DNA from: Trichomonas vaginalis G3
Lineage: Eukaryota; Parabasalia; Trichomonadida; Trichomonadidae
DNA: 64,000 nt
Assembly (NCBI RefSeq): GCF_026262505.1
Contig: NC_067207.1
Span: 5,154,252-5,218,251, forward strand
Direction of reading: 5' to 3'
Both the position numbers and the translations under genes were made by a program. Below are positions 58,750 through 64,000 of this stretch, piece by piece. The notes beneath the pieces are model-generated. The model did no database searches, was not told the DNA's origin, and saw only the letters and a list, made by a program, of their open reading frames with translations. Position 1 is the first letter of the stretch. Every line of letters begins with the position of its first letter.

Positions 58750-60771
58750 ATGCTTGGTAGTCAACAAACATTCGAGAGCGTTCTTGATGATTTTTATGAG
58801 ATGAAAATCTCAGATGATCAGCAGGAAGCTATCTTGGATGATGACTATTCGAAATTTATTGATCAAATCCAAAAAGGTTTAAAAGAAAACGTTTTAAATA
58901 TCGAAAGTATGCATATTGGTGTTCATGCTCTAACAGGAGTTCAAAGATTAATGCGATTTTTACCAAATATTACAGCTTTAAATCTTTATGACAATTTAAT
59001 CAGAGATTCCGGATTAACTCCAGTACTAAACATACTAAAATTGAACACAAAAATAAGATATCTCAATATAGGATGCAATGATTTAGGAAATGGATGTTCA
59101 TTAGCTTTATCTGACATAATTCGAACAACACCACTTACTAGTCTTCAAATTGGAAGACGAGAACTTATATGGCAAGCAAATAAGATCGGAGCTGATGGAC
59201 TTTTCACAATAATTTCTACAATTATCGAAACAAACACCCTAAGAAGCCTTGGTTTGGCAGGAATAGTAGAACCTAAAGCGAAGAAAGGACACAACAAGAT
59301 AACTACATCTCAATTAATATCTGATGTCATTGAAAAATGCTCAAATTTATCAACATTAGACGCTTCATATACATATTTGAGCGATGAAGACCAAAAAATG
59401 CTTGAAGTTAGCTTTTCTAACAATCAAAATTTACGCCATTTAACGCTTATTGGCAACACATTTTCTAAAGGAATTGGAGTTGCAAATGGAATATCACAAA
59501 TTAAGACTCTTAAGTATCTTGACATCAGCAATTGCTCATTATCACAAAGATCATGTGAAATATTTGCTCAGGCTCTCGCTGATGGCTGGGAACTTATTAA
59601 TTTAAATCTTTCGGAAAATCCAATAGGATCTGATGGTATAATATCATTATTCCAAGCTTTGATAGACAATAATACCCTTACTTCTTTGAATTTGTCTCAT
59701 GTTGGTTTTGATTCATCTGCTGTTGATTCTATTTACAATTTTATGCAGTCAGGCCATGTGCTTGACACATTAAATTTATCTCGTAACTTTGCAGGCGATG
59801 AATTAGCTTACGCTTTTGCAGATACAATCGGAGAAAATCAAACTATTAGAAAACTGAATTTAAGCTCTTGCAGAATCACAGATGATGGAGCTATTGCAGT
59901 TGCAAATGCTTTAGTGCCAAACAACTGTCTTAGAAAACTAATAATTGAAGATAATTTTATTTCAACGGCCGGATGCTATGAAATGGTTGCTGCTCTCCAA
60001 CCAAACGAAAATATTACATACCTTGGTGTTAAATCCAACCAAATCGATCACTTTGCGTTTGAAGCTGTCGCTACATTATGTAAACGTAACAAAATTGCTC
60101 ATCACGACAAATCTTTGCAGCCATTACGTAGAGAATACGTCAGATTATCAATAGAAACATCGAAAATGTCAAGAGTGAAAGACACTCTCGGTGTTGTTCG
60201 TCAAATTACTGGACAAATTAACGAAAAAATTGAAAATCTGAATTACGAAAGAGAAAATTACGAAGATAAGACACATGGTGAGCTCAACGAGATACACAAG
60301 TCCATAGATGACTATAAGACAATGATTGCTGAAGAGCAGTTAGGTCTAGAAGACGCAATTGTCAAAAAATCAGAACTTGAAAAAGACCATTCGGAAAAAA
60401 TGATGTCTGTTCAAGCAGAGATTGATGCAGACACTAAAAAGAAGGGTGAAGCTGAAAGTAAAGCTATACAAGTAGAGAATGGAACTAAAGCAATGCAAGA
60501 AGAGCTCACAAACCAGAAAGACAACCTACAAAAGGAAATAGATGTAATTAAAAAATTGATTGAAATTGCAGAAGAAACACTGAAAAATAAAGAAAAAGCT
60601 GTCAAATGGAAGATACCTCAGCTACCAAATGATGAAACACTAAGGAAGATGGCCCTTGGAGAGATACCACTCACTCAACAGCCAACAAAGTCAAAGAAGA
60701 AATTAACTAAAGACAATTCAGCATCAAATTCTCTAAAATCAGCGAGAAGATTACCAAAAATTCGGAAATAA
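58750..60771 (+). CDS. Ribonuclease-inhibitor-type LRR protein with C-terminal coiled coil
   Basis: A 673-residue protein from ATG 58750. Residues about 60-440 are leucine-rich repeats of the long RI type (LNLYDNLIRDSGLTPVLNIL, LNLSENPIGSDGIISLFQAL, LNLSSCRITDDGAIAVANAL). Residues about 480-625 form a long coiled coil (VRQITGQINEKIENLNYERE; EELTNQKDNLQKEIDVIKKL), followed by a short basic Ser/Lys tail. Such RI-LRR plus coiled-coil proteins are common in flagellated protists and often belong to the cytoskeleton or flagellar apparatus; that role is inference. No membrane segment is present. Confidence 0.85.
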   Translation: MLGSQQTFESVLDDFYEMKISDDQQEAILDDDYSKFIDQIQKGLKENVLNIESMHIGVHALTGVQRLMRFLPNITALNLYDNLIRDSGLTPVLNILKLNTKIRYLNIGCNDLGNGCSLALSDIIRTTPLTSLQIGRRELIWQANKIGADGLFTIISTIIETNTLRSLGLAGIVEPKAKKGHNKITTSQLISDVIEKCSNLSTLDASYTYLSDEDQKMLEVSFSNNQNLRHLTLIGNTFSKGIGVANGISQIKTLKYLDISNCSLSQRSCEIFAQALADGWELINLNLSENPIGSDGIISLFQALIDNNTLTSLNLSHVGFDSSAVDSIYNFMQSGHVLDTLNLSRNFAGDELAYAFADTIGENQTIRKLNLSSCRITDDGAIAVANALVPNNCLRKLIIEDNFISTAGCYEMVAALQPNENITYLGVKSNQIDHFAFEAVATLCKRNKIAHHDKSLQPLRREYVRLSIETSKMSRVKDTLGVVRQITGQINEKIENLNYERENYEDKTHGELNEIHKSIDDYKTMIAEEQLGLEDAIVKKSELEKDHSEKMMSVQAEIDADTKKKGEAESKAIQVENGTKAMQEELTNQKDNLQKEIDVIKKLIEIAEETLKNKEKAVKWKIPQLPNDETLRKMALGEIPLTQQPTKSKKKLTKDNSASNSLKSARRLPKIRK

Positions 60772-61077
60772 ATTGTTTTGTTTGTATTTTTTATTATATG
60801 TTATCAATATTTTTATTTTTTCACACCAAAATTCTGAAATCTCAATAATGAAACAAAAATGGATGAATAAATTTACAAAGTCATTCGTTCTTCCATCATA
60901 AAATAGTGTTACAAAGCATTACTTATATAACAGACTCTTTATAAATTAGAATTTTTCGATGAAATTTGAATTCATCAATGATTCATAATTTTTGTAGTTT
61001 AAAAACAGTTAATTCATTCAAAAATAGTAATAAACATATCATTAATACTTTATTTTAACTAATAAAATAATATAAAT
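60772..61077. other. Short convergent spacer
   Basis: About 300 bases between convergent genes; nothing recognised. Confidence 0.4.
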
Positions 61078-62034
61078 CTAATCAATCGCGTATTTATCAA
61101 CAAGAACCTTAGAATTACCAAGGCCAACACCAAAGTTGGATTCACTAAAGTGTACTGTGTTTAGTGGTGTATCAAACTGCTCTGTTTGAGCTGCTAAATC
61201 AAGATCAGAAGAACGATAGAACTGGAGCTTCTTTAAACCTCCACCACAAACACCAATGAACTTACTATCAGTTGTAATGCTAAGAGAGTATATAAGAAGT
61301 GAATCTCCTGCTCGACCAATCGAAATTGTTTTTTCGCACTTTCCTGTACCAATATCGAACATTTGTAGTTGATTCTCTGCTCTATTTGAGCCAGTAATAA
61401 GCTTATTTCCGACAAATGCCATAGATTCTCCATTGAGATGAGGTCCAAAAATGGATCTTTCGACTTTTCCTGTACGAATATCCCAGAATAAAACAGTATC
61501 ATCCCATCCTGCTGTAGCTACAACATCATCATTAAGATATGATGCAGCGTAAATACGTGATTGATGTCCTGTAACAACACCTTGATCATAGTTTCTAGCA
61601 GAAAGATCGTAAAGTTTCACGTGTTTTTGAATTGCATAGATTCTTACAACTTTATCACTTCCGACCGTAGTAAATTGAGTTCCTGATGGAGAAATTGCAA
61701 TAGAACTAGTTTCATTTCCTTCTTCTTTGAACATCCAAAGGTTCTGACCTGTTTCAGTATGCCATAAGGAAACATAACCAGATGCTGATGAACAAAGAAA
61801 AGCATTATCAATTTTCGGATGCCATTTAATTGATGTAATAGGGTTGGATGTATGAAGAACATCAATTTTATACATTAATCTGGATGTAATCGCATCTCTA
61901 ACATAAACGTTGCCATTAAAGGTTCCTACAGCAAGCTGTCTGCTGTTGGGTGAAAACCTTATAACAGTGATATCAGATCCGTCATGATCTGCTTTCCAGC
62001 ATGTATTTGATGACTGTAATTCAAAGTAAGACAT
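61078..62034 (-). CDS. WD40-repeat protein
   Basis: A 318-residue protein from ATG 62034 that forms a single seven-bladed propeller: DITVIRFSPNSRQLAVGTFN, then NPITSIKWHP, GYVSLWHTETGQ, VTGHQSRIYAASYLNDDVVA, then TAGWDDTVLFWDIRTGK, and ITTDSKFIGVCGGG. Family function cannot be assigned beyond scaffolding; the layout is generic, with no Bub3/Rae1 or G-beta signature I could fix. Only 23 bases separate the ATG from a 1042-bp transposable element, so the gene's original promoter was probably displaced. No initiator lies in those 23 bases. Confidence 0.85.
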   Translation of the reverse strand: MSYFELQSSNTCWKADHDGSDITVIRFSPNSRQLAVGTFNGNVYVRDAITSRLMYKIDVLHTSNPITSIKWHPKIDNAFLCSSASGYVSLWHTETGQNLWMFKEEGNETSSIAISPSGTQFTTVGSDKVVRIYAIQKHVKLYDLSARNYDQGVVTGHQSRIYAASYLNDDVVATAGWDDTVLFWDIRTGKVERSIFGPHLNGESMAFVGNKLITGSNRAENQLQMFDIGTGKCEKTISIGRAGDSLLIYSLSITTDSKFIGVCGGGLKKLQFYRSSDLDLAAQTEQFDTPLNTVHFSESNFGVGLGNSKVLVDKYAID

Positions 62035-62057
62035 CCAAAATCAATAAAAAATTTTAA

Positions 62058-63099
62058 GGGTGCACACGAGAGGACCATGTAAACTTCAGAATTTAGAACC
62101 TTATTTTTAGGCATTATCTTGGCTACCTATTTAGGCTCGAAAAGCAAAAAATATCAAAAAATACAACTTGACTCCATTATGACCCTTTCATGGAGGTAGT
62201 TTTTATCCGCTAGTATTTTCCCTTTGAATCTCTTTACAATTCGAAATCAAATTCAAATCTCAGTAGAAGAAAGGAAGAATCGACTTACTACGGTTGTAAT
62301 ACGAATAAATACATATCTTTAATTATTTTTATTTACATAATAATTGTTTGAAGCTCATATTCCGTCAAATTTTTAAATAAAAACATTAAAATGTTGAAAA
62401 TGTTCATATATTTTAATAGGGTTTTGGCACTTTATTGAGGAATTACTACATACATAGTCGAACTGAACTTGATATTTTGAAATTTAAATTAATTATCAAA
62501 ATTAAAATTTAACTTGAAATTTATAATTATTTAGTCATATTTTGCATAATTCTAAGTAGATTTTGTAAAAAATCAAGAAAGAAAAATTTTAACGTGCTTT
62601 ATTTTTTCTTTTTTATAATAATACATATTATTATATAATTAACATATTCATAATGTTTCACCCTTTCAAAAATATAATCCTCCTCCTCTCAAATAAACGT
62701 ACATACGGGTGGCCTCTTTTTTCAAAAAATTAAAATTTGAAATTTTGGGCTCAAATATTAGAGATTTTTTCAACCTTCAACGATATATGTTGTCTATATC
62801 AGACCTCCTTTCTTTTTGATACTTAACATTGTTCCTAAATCTTAGCCGTTAAGGCTGTTCTGAAAATATTTTTTTTTTCAAAAAAATTCGAAAAAAATTC
62901 TTAAAATTCAAAAATCCCTTAATTCCAGAGGATTTTGGAAAAAAGTTTTTACATGAACATGTGTATATTATATGAAGTATATTGATAAGGTAAAAATCAA
63001 ATTTTATTGCATATTCATCGAGAAAATAAACTAACGAATCCCTCAAAATTGAGAGGGTAATCCTCCTCCTCTCAAATAAACGTACATACGGGTGCACCC
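62058..63099 (-). mobile_element. 1042-bp TTAA element, copy 2 (upstream of WD40 gene)
   Basis: Inverted copy of the element at 29051-30092, the same length to the base, with TTAA at both borders (62054-62057 and 63100-63103). By eye about ten substitutions separate the copies. Relative to the WD40 gene it lies in the same orientation as copy 1 relative to the bromodomain gene. It carries the same internal 37-bp repeat of its end. No transposase is encoded, so it needs a partner element for movement. Confidence 0.9.
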
Positions 63100-63101
63100 T
63101 T

Positions 63102-63140
63102 AAACCGCCATTTTTTTTTGCGCGTTTCAGCGGTTAAAAT
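63102..63140. repeat. Small hairpin adjoining the TTAA element
   Basis: AAACCGC and GCGGTTTAA-like arms (AACCGCC ... AGCGGTT) lie immediately beside the right border of the transposable element, so the insertion site was within a small palindrome. Confidence 0.45.
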
Positions 63141-63287
63141 GCTTCATTATCCATATACCCAAACGTTAAAGTATCAGGCTGAGTTCTAATTCAACCTCAC
63201 ACCCTTATGCTAAATTATATCTCTCTTTTACATATAGATTCATATTTGATTTCTTTAAGTTAGAAAAATAAAGGCGATCTTGCTAGT

Positions 63288-64000
63288 ATGACTTTAATAC
63301 CATCTAAATTCTACTATAATTCAGGAACACAGCTCAAAGATGTTAAAATGTCTGACCCTGATCTTATTATTTCAAGTGAATGCCTTGAAATATATGGTAA
63401 CAACAAAAGAGATTATTGCTTTTTACAATGCAAAGATACATTAAAATCTTTTTCATTTCAGCCCAATCCTAAACTTGTAACAATTGGACCATATGCTTTC
63501 TATAATTGCATTAAATTAGAACGAATTGATTTATCATCATGCACAATGCTCACATCAATAAAAACTTATGCTTTTTGCCAATGTACATCTGTTACAGAAC
63601 TTTTGTTGCCTAAAGGTCTTCAATATATTATGCAATTTGCTTTTTCCAATTTGAAAATTCAAACAGTTACTATCCCAGCATCAGTTTTAAAAATATACGA
63701 TCATGGAATAGCTGATATGACAACATTAACTTCAATAATCTTCAAAGAAGGATCAAAATTAGATTCACTTTCTAACAATGCTTTTTTTTCAACAAAACTA
63801 ACAGAATTTAAAGTACCAGAGTCAGTGTCTTCTATTATGGGAACATTTCTTAATGGTGTACGTACAATGCGCACAATCAATGTTCATCAAAATAATAAGT
63901 TTTTTGTCACTAGTGACAGTTGTGCAGTTTATACTAAAGATTATCGAGTACTTAGTATATTTGCTGCGAGTTCTGTATCCACATATGTAATTGATTCAAG
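63288..64000 (+). CDS. BspA-like leucine-rich repeat surface protein (partial, runs off the window)
   Basis: From ATG 63288 the frame stays open to the window end (237 codons). It contains the BspA/TpLRR-type repeats (LRR_5): LVTIGPYAFYNCIKLERIDL, LTSIKTYAFCQCTSVTELLL, LTSIIFKEGSKLDSLSNNAF, LTEFKVPESVSSI, then SDSCAVYTKDYRVLSIFAAS, all typical of the large trichomonad BspA family of presumed surface adhesins. The 3' end and any membrane anchor are outside the window. The start has no signal peptide, as is frequent in this family. It is not closed by a stop, which is why a plain frame search can miss it. Confidence 0.88.
   Translation, partial: MTLIPSKFYYNSGTQLKDVKMSDPDLIISSECLEIYGNNKRDYCFLQCKDTLKSFSFQPNPKLVTIGPYAFYNCIKLERIDLSSCTMLTSIKTYAFCQCTSVTELLLPKGLQYIMQFAFSNLKIQTVTIPASVLKIYDHGIADMTTLTSIIFKEGSKLDSLSNNAFFSTKLTEFKVPESVSSIMGTFLNGVRTMRTINVHQNNKFFVTSDSCAVYTKDYRVLSIFAASSVSTYVIDS

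Overview
The window reads as nuclear DNA of a parabasalid flagellate (Trichomonas or Tritrichomonas type). It is strongly AT-rich, the genes are single uninterrupted reading frames on both strands, and spacers run from a few hundred bases to about 2.7 kb. Several genes have a Trichomonas-type initiator (TCAY followed by T or A) just before the ATG. The protein families also fit: a DUF3447-type ankyrin protein, a saposin-like small secreted protein, a glycine-rich ALK-like surface domain protein, a BspA-like leucine-rich repeat protein and a remnant of the polymorphic-membrane-protein-like family. I found no tRNA, rRNA or CRISPR array, and I could not separate Trichomonas from Tritrichomonas by reading.

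Left part (1-21 kb): ankyrin gene, a 1.06-kb inverted-repeat element with long target duplications, GC-rich hairpins, a large helical-repeat protein whose frame has no ATG at its 5' end, a saposin-like protein, a glycine-rich protein, an atypical kinase, a polytopic membrane protein, a Kolobok-like DDE transposase with an AT-hook, then long sparse DNA with gene remnants. Two convergent frames at 19.4-21.3 kb are long and open apart from one and two in-frame stops.

Middle (21-43 kb): MATE transporter, class I-like PI3-kinase with a Ras-binding domain, DMT transporter, a bromodomain protein that lacks the usual acetyl-lysine Asn, ribosomal protein uS14/S29, a PDI-like thioredoxin protein, a coiled-coil protein and a 2004-residue HECT ubiquitin ligase.

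Right part (43-64 kb): hairpin cluster and Pmp-like pseudogene, a 650-bp element built of stacked palindromes with 9-bp target duplications, a short Raptor homologue (TORC1) without WD40 propeller, an ERMARD/DUF4209 protein with two HEPN-like motifs, a PAP2 lipid phosphatase, a YPP-repeat protein, an acidic-tailed membrane protein, a possible VPS9 protein, a TBC Rab-GAP, an LRR/coiled-coil protein, a WD40 protein and a BspA-like gene running off the end.

PI3K, Raptor, TBC and the VPS9-like protein suggest growth signalling and vesicle traffic functions, but they are spread out and show no operon-like linkage. The most striking DNA-level pattern is transposon insertion next to start codons. 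Two nearly identical 1042-bp TTAA elements sit 3 and 23 bases before the ATG of a bromodomain gene and a WD40 gene, in the same orientation relative to the gene. A third, unrelated element ends 88 bases before the HECT gene.
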